Assembly: GCA_021730785.1 (NCBI GenBank)
Contig: JAKFWF010000062.1
Span: 1 to 64,000, forward strand
Length of the DNA: 64,000 bases
Source: Hyphomicrobiaceae bacterium
GTDB taxonomy: Bacteria > Pseudomonadota > Alphaproteobacteria > Rhizobiales > Hyphomicrobiaceae
Reading direction: 5' to 3'
Shown: piece after piece, positions 1 through 8,330 of the stretch
Numbering within the stretch: the first letter of the stretch is position 1
Layout of the letters: each line of letters begins with the position of its first letter
Program-made: the position numbers and the translations under genes
The notes under the pieces: model-generated
What the model saw: the letters and a program-made list of their open reading frames with translations, nothing else
The model's database searches: none
What the model was told of the DNA's origin: nothing

Positions 1-178
1 CGGTGATTGAAGCGAACTCCTCCTACCAGACGAGCCGGTGGACCTTGTATTTGGCGGTGAACTTGGAGCCGATGCCGGCGCGATGTTCTTCGAGGCGTTT
101 GATCAAGCCGTTGGTCACGCCGATGTAGAGGGTGCCGCGCGGTTGGCTGGCGAGCATGTAAACCCAATAGGCGCGCAC
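1..178 (-). pseudogene. GIY-YIG nuclease-family gene, interrupted by a nonsense codon and cut by the window edge
   Basis: Read on the minus strand from a GTG at 178, the frame shows the two short motifs of a small single-domain GIY-YIG protein (VYM, then TLYIGVTN) followed by the usual KRLEEHRAG helix. After HRLVW there is a TAG at 25-23. The same frame then continues as EEFASIT to the window edge. In this family the spot normally reads LVWYEE, so the stop stands exactly where a Tyr codon is expected. The catalytic Glu of the fold lies further downstream and would be lost. The family is related to UvrC/intron-endonuclease domains; cellular roles of these small members are poorly known. Upstream of the GTG lies a palindromic repeat. 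A sequencing error at one base cannot be excluded. Confidence 0.7.
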
Positions 179-189
179 GGGCGAACCTC

Positions 190-255
190 GCAACACAATC
201 GGACCTATGGAGTATGCTGCACGATGGGTCCTCGGGACAAGCCCGAGGATGACAT
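190..255. repeat. Dispersed palindromic repeat, half copy (family P, copy 1)
   Basis: The stretch from CACAATCGG to the imperfect hairpin GGGTCCTCGGGACAAGCCC and GAGGATGACATC matches the right half of the full element at 30955-31055 and relates to the copy at 23594-23691. Only one half is present here. It sits at the 5' end of the broken GIY-YIG gene. No transposase is nearby, so it looks like a REP/RPE-type non-autonomous element. Confidence 0.6.
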
Positions 256-256
256 C

Positions 257-694
257 TGTGGGTACGGATCGCCTGCGATCAGACAGACGCAACGGGTCAG
301 CCTCGACTGTTACGCCCGCCCACTGACTGTCGGGCATAGTACTCAGCAGCTGTCGAAGCGCAAGCTGCAGACCGCATGATTGCGAATTGGCTGCCCCTGC
401 CCCACCGGCTGGCTAAGCCGGCGTGTTCTTTTGCGCGATATCAGGGGGTAAGCGCACATCGCGCTGGGGTGCCGAGCAGGCAGCTCGCCCTCGCCCGGCT
501 CAGGTCCCCGTGACAATCTGGGAGAGGTGGCGGCGCTTTGCCGCCACACCCCTTCTGGCTCACCTCTGCCCATCGCTGGCCTCGCCCATCACCGGGCGCT
601 GCCAGATCGCAAACCACGCGCCTCCCCCGCATCGGCGGTTGAGGTCTGGCACCGGACGTGTTGTGCAAACCGTACAACAAAATCGGAGATCGCC
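257..694. other. Intergenic region without a convincing gene
   Basis: Frames open here are Arg/Pro-rich and match nothing I recognise. The only clear structure is a hairpin at 527-547 with 8-bp perfect arms (GTGGCGGC and GCCGCCAC) around a 5-base loop, not followed by a T-run. The stretch should hold the promoter of the toxin-antitoxin pair that starts at 695, and the hairpin could be part of its operator, but that is a guess. Confidence 0.5.
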
Positions 695-919
695 ATGCGC
701 CTCGAAATCAAGAAAATCGGCAATTCGACCGACCTCATCCTGCCCAAGGACCTGCTCGCCCGCCTGCGCCTGGAGCAGGGCGATCAAGTGCTCATCAGCG
801 AAGGGCCGGGCGAGTCGTTCACGGTGTCGAAACATGATGACGACGGCGAAGAGACGATGCGCATCGCGCGCGCGTGCATGAAGAAGTATGCCTCGACCTT
901 CAAGGTGCTGGCCAAATGA
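695..919 (+). CDS. AbrB/MazE-type antitoxin of a Doc toxin-antitoxin pair
   Basis: A 74-residue protein starting MRLEIKKIGNSTDLILPKDLLARL, the swapped-hairpin SpoVT-AbrB DNA-binding fold (Pfam MazE/AbrB class), with a C-terminal tail (about residues 50-74) that in this family folds onto the toxin. It should bind its own operator and neutralise the Fic/Doc toxin encoded next. The ATG at 695 was chosen because it begins the conserved domain; the frame is open much further upstream but that part is low-complexity. Its stop overlaps the toxin start (ATGA at 916-919), which shows translational coupling. The antitoxin looks intact, although the toxin is not. Confidence 0.85.
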   Translation: MRLEIKKIGNSTDLILPKDLLARLRLEQGDQVLISEGPGESFTVSKHDDDGEETMRIARACMKKYASTFKVLAK

Positions 920-1298
920 GCGAGCTGCGCTGGATCACCTATGACCAGATCGTCCGCATCCACGACGAGCAGCTGCTGATCTTCGGCGGTCCCGCTGGCC
1001 TGCGCGATGCAGGGCTGCTGCAGTCAGCCATCGACCGTCCACGCAACAAGTTCGGCTACGGCGAGACGAGTTTGCCCGCTCTTGCGGCGGCTTATGGCGA
1101 CGGGCTCGCGCGCAACCATCCGTTCGTGGGCGGCAACATGCGTACGGCCTTCGCGGCGATGGTCGTAGTCCTCGCAAAGAACGGCGTGGCTGTCGACTTC
1201 CCCAGCCCGATGCAGTGCGCACCATCCTTGAACTCGCCGCCGGCAACCTGACGGAAGGCGAACTCGCTGCGTGGATCGGGCAGTATGTTAAACCTTGA
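916..1298 (+). pseudogene. Death-on-curing (Doc/Fic) toxin, frameshifted and with an altered active site
   Basis: Starting at the ATG that overlaps the antitoxin, the product reads like a Doc-family toxin (LRDAGLLQSAIDRPRNKFGYG, then the Fic loop). The frame leaves the family after VAVDFP and stops at 1251 (111 residues). Adding one G between 1203 and 1204 restores FPEPDAVRTILELAAGNL and a normal end at 1298 (127 residues, the usual length). In addition the Fic motif, usually HPFxDGNKRTA, reads HPFVGGNMRTA, so the acidic residue and the Lys are both missing. Doc phosphorylates EF-Tu in the known system; this copy would be expected to be inactive on two counts. Confidence 0.82.
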
Positions 1299-1352
1299 TG
1301 GTCGCCTCAAGGCCGGAAGCACCAAGTTTCGATCAGCTGGATATTCGGCCCC

Positions 1353-2465
1353 TCACACATCGAGATCGCACCAAAGTGCGGCGTGGTCGGACGCCGCGTG
1401 ATAGCTCGTCGTCATTTCAGGGTAGACTTCCCACAGCGGTTTTTTATTGCTGCCCCACACGCCGCGGCGCCAGGTACCGCCCTGCTGCATGCGCGCATAC
1501 AAGGCCGGCGACAGGAGGATATAGTCGATCTTCTCCTTCGCCGTGCCGTTCTGATAGGTGCCGGGATGGCCGTCGTCGATGAAGGCCGGGTGGGTCGCGA
1601 TATCCTTCAGGTCGGTTGACTTTAACAGCGGCGCCAGCGGCACGCTGTCCGGCGTATCGTTCAGATCGCCCATCACCGCGATGTAGGCCGCCCCTTCGCT
1701 CTTCAGGCGCTCGTAGATGCGGGCAACTTCCGTGGCCTGCCGGCGCCGTCGCGCATTGGAGCTGTCCTGGGTGCCATAGCCCTTGCTCTTGAAGTGGTTC
1801 ATCAGCACCCAAATCACGGCGCCGGACGGGGTCCAGATCGAGTACTCCGGGCAGTCGCGGCTGAAGATGCGGCCGTTGCGCTCGTCCAGGTCGTCGACGT
1901 GGCTGCGCATCCAGCCGACCTGATAGCCGTTGCACGCCATGATGCCGACGTCGATGCCGCGGTCGTCATTGCCGTCGATCAGCATCACCTGGTCGAAGGG
2001 CTTGGCGCCCACCGCCGGCAGCAGCACGCCGGAGAACTGCATCAAGGCCTTGCGGTCTTCCGCCTCGATGAGGCCGATGACATCGGGTGTCACGTCGCGC
2101 ACCACTTGGGCCGAGTTGCGGGTCGCGACCTCGTTGATCAACTCAGTCTTTAGTTCGAGCCAGCCGACCCAGTCGCCGCGGCCCGTGGCTTTGATCCTGG
2201 TGCCGCCGATCATCGAATGCGACACGAACTGCCCGCGGCTCTCGCGCAGGATCACGAATTTGCTGTCGTTCTTCTTGTCGATGCCGAGCGCCTTGAGGAT
2301 GGCGAGCATCCGCGACTTGTGGGCGTCCGTATAGACGGCCTCCTCGAACAGCTCGTTCAGCTCGGCATACATGTCGAGGATCTTCTTACCCTCGGCCCAC
2401 GTGTCGAGATTGAGGGCCTTGGCCCGCGAGAACAGGTTCTCGACGTTGTAGGTCGCAATTCGCAT
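1353..2465 (-). CDS. Endonuclease/exonuclease/phosphatase-family protein
   Basis: A 370-residue protein of the EEP (DNase I-like) fold. The family's metal and catalytic motifs appear in order: YNVENLF at the N-terminus, IGLIEAEDR (metal-binding Glu), RGIDVGIM, MNHFKSK, MGDLNDTP (catalytic Asp and Asn) and SDHAALWCDL at the C-terminus. These enzymes cleave phosphodiester bonds with Mg2+; the substrate (DNA, RNA or a phospholipid headgroup) cannot be told from the sequence. I see no signal peptide, so it is probably cytoplasmic. It is transcribed convergently to the toxin-antitoxin remnant and divergently from the DctP gene, so it is probably a single-gene unit. Confidence 0.85.
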   Translation of the reverse strand: MRIATYNVENLFSRAKALNLDTWAEGKKILDMYAELNELFEEAVYTDAHKSRMLAILKALGIDKKNDSKFVILRESRGQFVSHSMIGGTRIKATGRGDWVGWLELKTELINEVATRNSAQVVRDVTPDVIGLIEAEDRKALMQFSGVLLPAVGAKPFDQVMLIDGNDDRGIDVGIMACNGYQVGWMRSHVDDLDERNGRIFSRDCPEYSIWTPSGAVIWVLMNHFKSKGYGTQDSSNARRRRQATEVARIYERLKSEGAAYIAVMGDLNDTPDSVPLAPLLKSTDLKDIATHPAFIDDGHPGTYQNGTAKEKIDYILLSPALYARMQQGGTWRRGVWGSNKKPLWEVYPEMTTSYHAASDHAALWCDLDV

Positions 2466-2682
2466 GACAAAAACCGGCCCCCAACTGCCCCTGATTCCCG
2501 TGCGACCCTAGTCAGTTGCAAGCGCAACGTCAGGTGCGCAATGGCGCGCATGCACAGCAAATCTCGCGGCCGGCAAGACCCTTGCGGACCCGCCGATCCG
2601 CTTCCATAGTGACGGCCGAAGCCCGAGGTGCGGTAAAAGCGCCCGGAGACATTTTTTAGGAAACAGCCAGCGAGGATTTCCC

Positions 2683-3699
2683 GTGACGATCAATCGGCGC
2701 AAACTGATGACCACCACGGCGGCAGTTGCCGTCGCAGCTCCGTTCGTACTGCGCGTGACGCGAGCGAACGCTGCCGAATTCACGATGAAGTTCGCCAACA
2801 ACTCGCCGGTCACACATCCCCTGGTGATCCGTGCCGGAGAGGCCATCGAGAAGATCAAAAAGGAGACCGACGGCAAAGTCGAGATCCAGATGTTTCCAAA
2901 CAACCAGCTCGGCTCCGACACCGATATGCTGAGCCAGCTGCGCTCGGGCGCGATCGAGTTCTTCACGCTGTCCGGTTTGATCCTGTCGACGCTGGTGCCG
3001 GCCGCCTCCATCAACGGCGTGGGCTTTGCCTGGTCGGGCTACGACAAGGTGTGGCCGGCCATGGATGGTGAGCTCGGCACCCATGTGCGCGCACAGATCG
3101 CCAAGGCCGGCCTCGTGGCACAGGAGCAGATGTGGGACAACGGCTACCGGCAGATGACGTCGAGCACGAAGCCGATCACGGGCCCCGATGATCTCAAGGG
3201 CTTCAAGATCCGTGTCCCACCGTCGCCACTGTGGACCTCGATGTTCAAGGCGTTCGACGCCTCGCCCGCCAGCATCAACTTCTCGGAAGTCTATTCCGCA
3301 CTGCAGACCAAGGTGGTGGAGGGCCAGGAAAACCCGCTCGCCATCATCAACACGGCCAAGCTCTACGAAGTGCAGAAATTCCTCTCCAAGACCAACCACA
3401 TGTGGGACGGTTTCTGGTTCCTGGCCAACGGCAAAGCCTGGAACGGCATTCCAGAGAACCTGCGGACGATCATCTCGAAAAACCTCAACGAAGCGGGCCG
3501 CAAGCAGCGTGAGGATATTTTCGCGTTGAACGCCACCCTGGAAAAGGAACTGGCGGGTAAAGGGCTCGCCTTCAACGACGTGAACCAGGCAGCCTTCCGC
3601 GACAAGCTGTCGGCAGCCGGTTTCTACAAGGAGTGGAAGGGCAAGTATGGCGATGAAGCCTGGGCGCTGCTCGAAAAGTACGCCGGCAAGATCAGCTGA
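2683..3699 (+). CDS. TRAP transporter substrate-binding protein, DctP family (orphan)
   Basis: A 338-residue periplasmic binding protein. The GTG at 2683 follows GAGGA at 2672-2676. The N-terminus carries a twin-arginine-like signal (NRRKL, a hydrophobic run, cleavage near ANA/AEF). The mature part has the DctP pattern, including FKIRVPPS with the Arg that anchors ligand carboxylates, the INFSEVYSALQTKVVEGQENP block, and a C-terminal helix. DctP proteins capture organic acids or similar anions and hand them to a DctQM membrane complex driven by an ion gradient. No dctQ or dctM is next to it: the neighbours are a nuclease and a peptidase, so it either works with permeases elsewhere or has another role. 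Confidence 0.9.
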   Translation: MTINRRKLMTTTAAVAVAAPFVLRVTRANAAEFTMKFANNSPVTHPLVIRAGEAIEKIKKETDGKVEIQMFPNNQLGSDTDMLSQLRSGAIEFFTLSGLILSTLVPAASINGVGFAWSGYDKVWPAMDGELGTHVRAQIAKAGLVAQEQMWDNGYRQMTSSTKPITGPDDLKGFKIRVPPSPLWTSMFKAFDASPASINFSEVYSALQTKVVEGQENPLAIINTAKLYEVQKFLSKTNHMWDGFWFLANGKAWNGIPENLRTIISKNLNEAGRKQREDIFALNATLEKELAGKGLAFNDVNQAAFRDKLSAAGFYKEWKGKYGDEAWALLEKYAGKIS

Positions 3700-3876
3700 G
3701 CGGGGGACTGCGGCGACGGCTGACAGGGGCAATCCTGGTTTGATGCGACCGCAGCTATCTCATTCACTGATGGCGGCCTTGGCACCGCATGGCGACAACC
3801 ACCGGCCGGCGCAATAGGGCCGAAGCAACGACCTATCGCACCCAGCCAAAAAAGGCTGTGATCGACCGGCGCCCCT

Positions 3877-4713
3877 TCACCCCTTCTTCGCGGCCTTGGC
3901 CCGTTCGTAGAGCGGCATCACGTCCTTGAGGTTTGCTTTAATGGTGGCGATGCGCGTGGTGCCGGACGGGTGGGTCGACATGAACTCCAAGGGCTGGCCC
4001 TTGCTGGCGGCGCTCATCTTCTCCCACAGCTTGATGCCCGATGCCGGATCGTAGCCGGCCCGTGCGGCCAGCTCCATGCCGATCAGGTCGGCCTCGGTCT
4101 CGTCGCTGCGCGAGAAGCGCAAGCCGAGCAGGCCCCCGCCGACCCGTGCCAACTCGCCGGCGTTGCCGCCGACCAGCACGCTGACCGCGATGGTGCCGAA
4201 GTTGGTCAGCTTCTGTTTGGCGGCGCGGGCGCGGGAATGCTCGCGCAGGGCGTGCGCGATCTCGTGGCCCATCACCATTGCCGCTTCGTCGTCGGTCAAC
4301 TGGATCTTCTGCAGGATGCCGGTGAAGAACGCGATCTTGCCGCCCGGCATGCAGAAGGCGTTGACCTGGGGCGAGTTGAATACGCTCACCTCCCATTTCC
4401 AGTTGCGGGCGCGCTCGTTGAACTTGTAGGAGTGCGGCAGCAGATCCTCGAAGATCTTGCGCAGGCGCTGCGACTGCGGGTGCTCGGGCGGCAGCAGTGC
4501 GCCCTTCTGGAACGCCTCGCGGCGCATCTGCGCATACTGCTTCTCGCCGACCTGCTCGATGGCGTCCGGCGACTGCAGCCAGCGAATGGCGGAGCTGATC
4601 ACGCCGATCTTGCCGATTTTGACGCCTTCCTCGGGCTCCTTCGAGGCGGCGGGTGCCGCCACCGCGATTGCGGCGCCGATGATCGCCATGGTCAGAACGC
4701 TGCGCAATCGCAT
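3877..4713 (-). CDS. M48-family zinc metallopeptidase, exported
   Basis: A 278-residue protein with an N-terminal signal peptide (about residues 1-24). The zinc site is complete: HEIAH in MVMGHEIAHALREH and the third ligand Glu in SDETEADLIGMELAARAGYDP. This is the BepA/LoiP branch of M48 peptidases, which act in the periplasm on misfolded outer-membrane proteins. There is no TPR domain like that of BepA, so it resembles LoiP/YcaL. The start at 4713 has a GGGAGA ribosome site. It is divergent from the next gene with 135 bases between them. Confidence 0.9.
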   Translation of the reverse strand: MRLRSVLTMAIIGAAIAVAAPAASKEPEEGVKIGKIGVISSAIRWLQSPDAIEQVGEKQYAQMRREAFQKGALLPPEHPQSQRLRKIFEDLLPHSYKFNERARNWKWEVSVFNSPQVNAFCMPGGKIAFFTGILQKIQLTDDEAAMVMGHEIAHALREHSRARAAKQKLTNFGTIAVSVLVGGNAGELARVGGGLLGLRFSRSDETEADLIGMELAARAGYDPASGIKLWEKMSAASKGQPLEFMSTHPSGTTRIATIKANLKDVMPLYERAKAAKKG

Positions 4714-4848
4714 GGGTCGTGTCTCCCGCCCTTTGAAACCTCGGTCTCACGATATAGCGATCGAAAGGTGCGGGCGGAAGGGCCTCGCAACTGATCCTGG
4801 TGCGCTGGCGCGCGTAGACTATAAGAACGTTAGGCTTGCGAGGATGCG

Positions 4849-6030
4849 ATGGCCGACACAAATGCTGCCGAGTTGAGGGTAGAGCCACGCGTGAGCGCCA
4901 TCGACGCTGCCGCCTGGGACGCGTGCGCCACGCCGGCGGCTGCGACCCACAACCCGTTCGTCTCGCATGCGTTTCTGAAATGCCTGGAGGATGCGGGCTG
5001 CGTTGGTGGTCGTTCGGGCTGGCTTCCACAACACCTCGTGGTGGCGGACCCGGCGGGTGGGTTGGCCGCCTGCATGCCGGCTTACGTCAAGTCGCACAGT
5101 CAGGGCGAATATGTGTTCGACCACGGCTGGGCCGAAGCCTACGGCCGGGCCGGCGGACATTACTATCCCAAGCTGCAGGTGGCGGTGCCGTTCTCGCCGG
5201 TGCCGGGGCCCCGCCTCCTGGTGAAGCCCGGCCCGGGCGCTGCCGAAGCAGCCCTATTGCTGGGCGCAGGCGCGGTCGAACTCAGTCGGCGGCTGGGCTT
5301 GTCTTCCGTGCACGTGACGTTTTGCCGGGAAGCAGAGTGGGATCAGCTCAGCGAGCTGGGTTACCTCAAGCGCACCGACCAGCAGTTCCATTGGCTGAAC
5401 CAGGGCTACGCGACGTTCGACGCGTTTCTTGCCAGCCTGTCGTCGCGCAAGCGCAAGACCATACGCAAGGAGCGGGCGCAGGCCTTGAGCGCCGAGCTCG
5501 AGATCATCCAGCTCACCGGCACCGACATCACGGAAGCGCACTGGGATGCGTTCTTCGCGTTCTACATGGATACCGGCAATCGCAAGTGGGGGCGGCCGTA
5601 CCTCAATCGCAAGTTTTTCTCGCTGTTGGGCGGGGCAATGGCGGACCGCTGCCTGCTGATCTTGGCGGTGCGCGATCGCCAGCCGATCGCCGGCGCCTTG
5701 AACCTCATCGGCGGCGATTGCCTGTACGGCCGCTACTGGGGCGCCAGTGAGCAGCACCCGTGCTTGCATTTCGAGGTCTGCTATTATCAGGCGATCGACT
5801 ATGCCATTGCTCACAAGCTCGCGCGCGTGGAAGCGGGCGCCCAGGGCGAGCACAAGCTCGCGCGCGGCTACTTGCCGGCTGCGACCTTCAGCGCCCACTG
5901 GATCGCCGATCCGGGTCTGCGCCGCGCCGTGTCCCGCTATCTCGACGAAGAGCGGCGCGCAGTCGCCGAGCACCGGGAGATGCTCGCTGAATACGGGCCC
6001 TACCGCAAGGTCGTCGAGGAGCAGGATTGA
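4849..6030 (+). CDS. FemAB/GNAT-like protein of the COG3146 (DUF482) family
   Basis: A 393-residue protein that matches the family often annotated as peptidoglycan biosynthesis protein or GNAT N-acetyltransferase (Pfam FemAB_like, PF04339). Recognisable stretches are HNPFVSHAFLKCLE near the N-terminus, the basic segment SSRKRKTIRKERA, and FYMDTGNRKWGRPYLNRKFF. The fold is predicted to transfer an acyl or aminoacyl group, but no substrate has been settled for the family. The ATG at 4849 follows GAGGA by six bases. It stands alone between the divergent M48 gene and mtoX, about 100 bases upstream of the latter. Confidence 0.82.
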   Translation: MADTNAAELRVEPRVSAIDAAAWDACATPAAATHNPFVSHAFLKCLEDAGCVGGRSGWLPQHLVVADPAGGLAACMPAYVKSHSQGEYVFDHGWAEAYGRAGGHYYPKLQVAVPFSPVPGPRLLVKPGPGAAEAALLLGAGAVELSRRLGLSSVHVTFCREAEWDQLSELGYLKRTDQQFHWLNQGYATFDAFLASLSSRKRKTIRKERAQALSAELEIIQLTGTDITEAHWDAFFAFYMDTGNRKWGRPYLNRKFFSLLGGAMADRCLLILAVRDRQPIAGALNLIGGDCLYGRYWGASEQHPCLHFEVCYYQAIDYAIAHKLARVEAGAQGEHKLARGYLPAATFSAHWIADPGLRRAVSRYLDEERRAVAEHREMLAEYGPYRKVVEEQD

Positions 6031-6133
6031 CTTTCGAGCGCAATAAACATGGTATAAAGACGTTATAGACAGAGCATGCACGACAATTGCATTCTGTTCT
6101 CAAACTCCGGCCACCAACCCGCGAGGCATGTCG

Positions 6134-7534
6134 ATGGCGCTGCGGCCTGATCCAACCTTCCATGCGTCACCCAAACTGGCGATGCAGGCACCGCCCGAGA
6201 CCTATGCCTATACCCTGCTGCTCAGTCCCGACCAATCGAAGCCCGATGCGCTCGCGGTGGTCGATGTGAAGCCGGGCTCGGCCACCTACAGCCAGGTCGT
6301 GCATACGGTGGTGATGCCCTACAAGGGCGACGAGTTTCACCATTTCGGCTGGAACGCCTGCTCGTCGTCCCTGTCGCCGCTGACCGGGCACGCGTTCCTC
6401 GAGCGCCGTTTTCTGATCATTCCGGGCATCCGCTCGTCCCGCATCTACGTGATCGATACCAAACCGCATCCGACCCAAGCCAAGATCCACAAGATCATCG
6501 AGCCGGACGAATTGTTCCGCAAGACCGGCTACTCGCGGCCGCACACCGTGCACTGCGGGCCGGGCGGCATCTACGTCAGCGCGCTCGGCGGCGGCGGCCG
6601 TGACGGCACCGACGGGCCGCCCGGCATCTTCATCATGGACTGCGAGACGTTCGAGATCCTGGGCCGTTGGGAGATCGATCGCGGTGCCCAGACCAAGCAC
6701 TATGACTTCTGGTGGAACCTGCCGCGCAACTACATGGTGACGAGCGAGTGGGGGCTGCCGCCGCAATACGAAAACGGCATCGTGCCGGAGGAACTGCTCG
6801 CCAACAAGTATGGCCACCATATCCATTTCTGGGACCTCAGCGCCCGTCGCAATGTGCAGACGATCGATCTCGGCGCCAACCATCAGATGGGGCTTGAAGT
6901 CAGACCCGCGCACGATCCGATCCGCGAGTACGGCTTCCTCGGCGTCGTCGTCGACACCAACAACCTCGAGGGCTCGATCTGGACCTGGTGGCGGGAAGGT
7001 GGACGGTTCCACATCGAGAAGACGGCGACAATTCCGGCCGAGCCGGCGCCCAAGGACCAGTTGCCGCCGCTGCTGCAAGGGTTCGGTGCCGTGCCTCCCC
7101 TGGTCACCGACATCGATCTCTCGCTCGACGACAAGTATCTGTATGTCGCCTGCTGGGGCACCGGTGAACTTCGCCAGTACGACGTCACCGAGCCGCGCAA
7201 GCCGAAGCTCGCAGGCTCGGTCCACATCGGTGGGATTGTGCGCCGCACACCCCATCCCAGCGGGCGGACCTTTGCCGGCGGTCCGCAGATGCTGGAGGTC
7301 AGCCGCGATGGCAAGCGGGTGTACTGGACCAACTCGCTCTATTCGAGCTGGGACGATCAGTTTTATCCAGGCGGTATGCCGGGTGCCCAGGTGATGGCGA
7401 TTTCGAAGCCGGGCGGTGGCCTCGAATTAGCCAAGGACTACTGGGTGAGCGCTCCCGACGGTTACCGGGCGCACCAGATCAGGCTCGAGGGCGGCGACTG
7501 CTCGACGGATAGTTTCTGTTATCCCTCGGTTTGA
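6134..7534 (+). CDS. mtoX: Methanethiol oxidase / selenium-binding protein 1 family (SBP56)
   Basis: A 466-residue beta-propeller protein of the SBP56 family. Bacterial members (MtoX of Hyphomicrobium) oxidise methanethiol to formaldehyde, H2S and H2O2 with copper. The conserved metal-site pattern is visible: His69-His70 with Cys76 in FHHFGWNACSS, His137 and His140 in SRPHTVHCGPGG, and a C-terminal His in YRAHQIRLEGGDCS. I place the start at 6134 because GAGG at 6123-6126 is well spaced from it; an ATG six bases earlier is too close to that site. Known exported MtoX proteins carry a signal peptide; none is obvious here. Its stop overlaps the next start, so the two are translationally coupled. 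The usual partners SCO1/senC and mauG are absent. Confidence 0.88.
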   Translation: MALRPDPTFHASPKLAMQAPPETYAYTLLLSPDQSKPDALAVVDVKPGSATYSQVVHTVVMPYKGDEFHHFGWNACSSSLSPLTGHAFLERRFLIIPGIRSSRIYVIDTKPHPTQAKIHKIIEPDELFRKTGYSRPHTVHCGPGGIYVSALGGGGRDGTDGPPGIFIMDCETFEILGRWEIDRGAQTKHYDFWWNLPRNYMVTSEWGLPPQYENGIVPEELLANKYGHHIHFWDLSARRNVQTIDLGANHQMGLEVRPAHDPIREYGFLGVVVDTNNLEGSIWTWWREGGRFHIEKTATIPAEPAPKDQLPPLLQGFGAVPPLVTDIDLSLDDKYLYVACWGTGELRQYDVTEPRKPKLAGSVHIGGIVRRTPHPSGRTFAGGPQMLEVSRDGKRVYWTNSLYSSWDDQFYPGGMPGAQVMAISKPGGGLELAKDYWVSAPDGYRAHQIRLEGGDCSTDSFCYPSV

Positions 7535-8211
7535 CCGTGCCTATTGAAACCTGGACGCTCGGCTGGCTCTGGCTCGCCGTCGTGGGCAGCGGTCTCTATC
7601 ACGGGGTGAACCCCGGGATGGGGTGGCCGCTCGCGGTTTCAGCCGGCTTGATGGCCAAGACTTCGCGGGCCTTGTGGCTGGCGCTGTGGCCACTGGCGAT
7701 CGGTCACCTCCTGGCCATGCTGGTCGTGATCCTGCCGTTCTCGATCCTTGCTGCGGTGGTGTCCTGGCAGCAGCAGATCCAGATCGGCGCAGGCCTGCTG
7801 GTGATCGGCTTTGGTGTATTCCAGCTGCTCGGCAGGCGTCACCCGCGGGTGCTGACGCGCATCAAGCCGACGCAACTCGGACTCTGGTCCTTTGCCGTCG
7901 CAATAGCACACGGCGCTGGACTGATGCTGGTGCCGATCTACCTCGGGCTGTGCCGGCCGGGTGAACTCGACCGCGGGCACCAGGCAGCGGGCGCCCTGAT
8001 CAGCGCCAATCTCGTCATGGCGGTATTGGTTTCGCTCGTCCATGCGCTGGCGATGATCTTGGCGGGAGGGGGCATGGCGTGGCTCGTCTATCGCTACCTC
8101 GGCGTCGCGTTCGTGGCGCGCAGCTGGTTCAATCTCGATGTGATTTGGGCTGCGAGCCTGATGGTGGTGGGTGCGATCGCGCTTGGCTTCGCAGTTGCTG
8201 GTCTGCACTGA
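7531..8211 (+). CDS. Six-helix membrane protein coupled to mtoX, function unknown
   Basis: A 226-residue integral membrane protein with about six hydrophobic segments. It may start at TTG 7531 (TTGA overlap with the mtoX stop) or GTG 7537. Two motif-like regions stand out: GLYHGVNPGMGWPLAV in the first helix and AHGAGLMLVPIYLGLC in the middle. Each pairs a His with Gly/Pro in or near a membrane segment, reminiscent of metal or small-anion exporters (RcnA/NicO-like, sulfite exporters), but I cannot assign it to one. The tight coupling to mtoX suggests a role linked to that enzyme, for example copper supply or removal of a sulfur product. This is inference only. Confidence 0.75.
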   Translation: MTVPIETWTLGWLWLAVVGSGLYHGVNPGMGWPLAVSAGLMAKTSRALWLALWPLAIGHLLAMLVVILPFSILAAVVSWQQQIQIGAGLLVIGFGVFQLLGRRHPRVLTRIKPTQLGLWSFAVAIAHGAGLMLVPIYLGLCRPGELDRGHQAAGALISANLVMAVLVSLVHALAMILAGGGMAWLVYRYLGVAFVARSWFNLDVIWAASLMVVGAIALGFAVAGLH

Positions 8212-8330
8212 GCGGCGGCTTCGGCTCCAAGGCGCTGGTGCTTGGTGCAGTCACATGCGCCGCAGGACGCTGGACTGCGGCGGGCGCGGCGGCTACACCC
8301 GCGCAGACCGCAACAGGGGACGCTTCGTCC

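Noticed and set aside
3938-5029. A 363-codon Arg-rich frame opposite and across the M48 gene
   Set aside because: Composition is that of a high-GC shadow; the M48 frame has HEIAH and a signal peptide.
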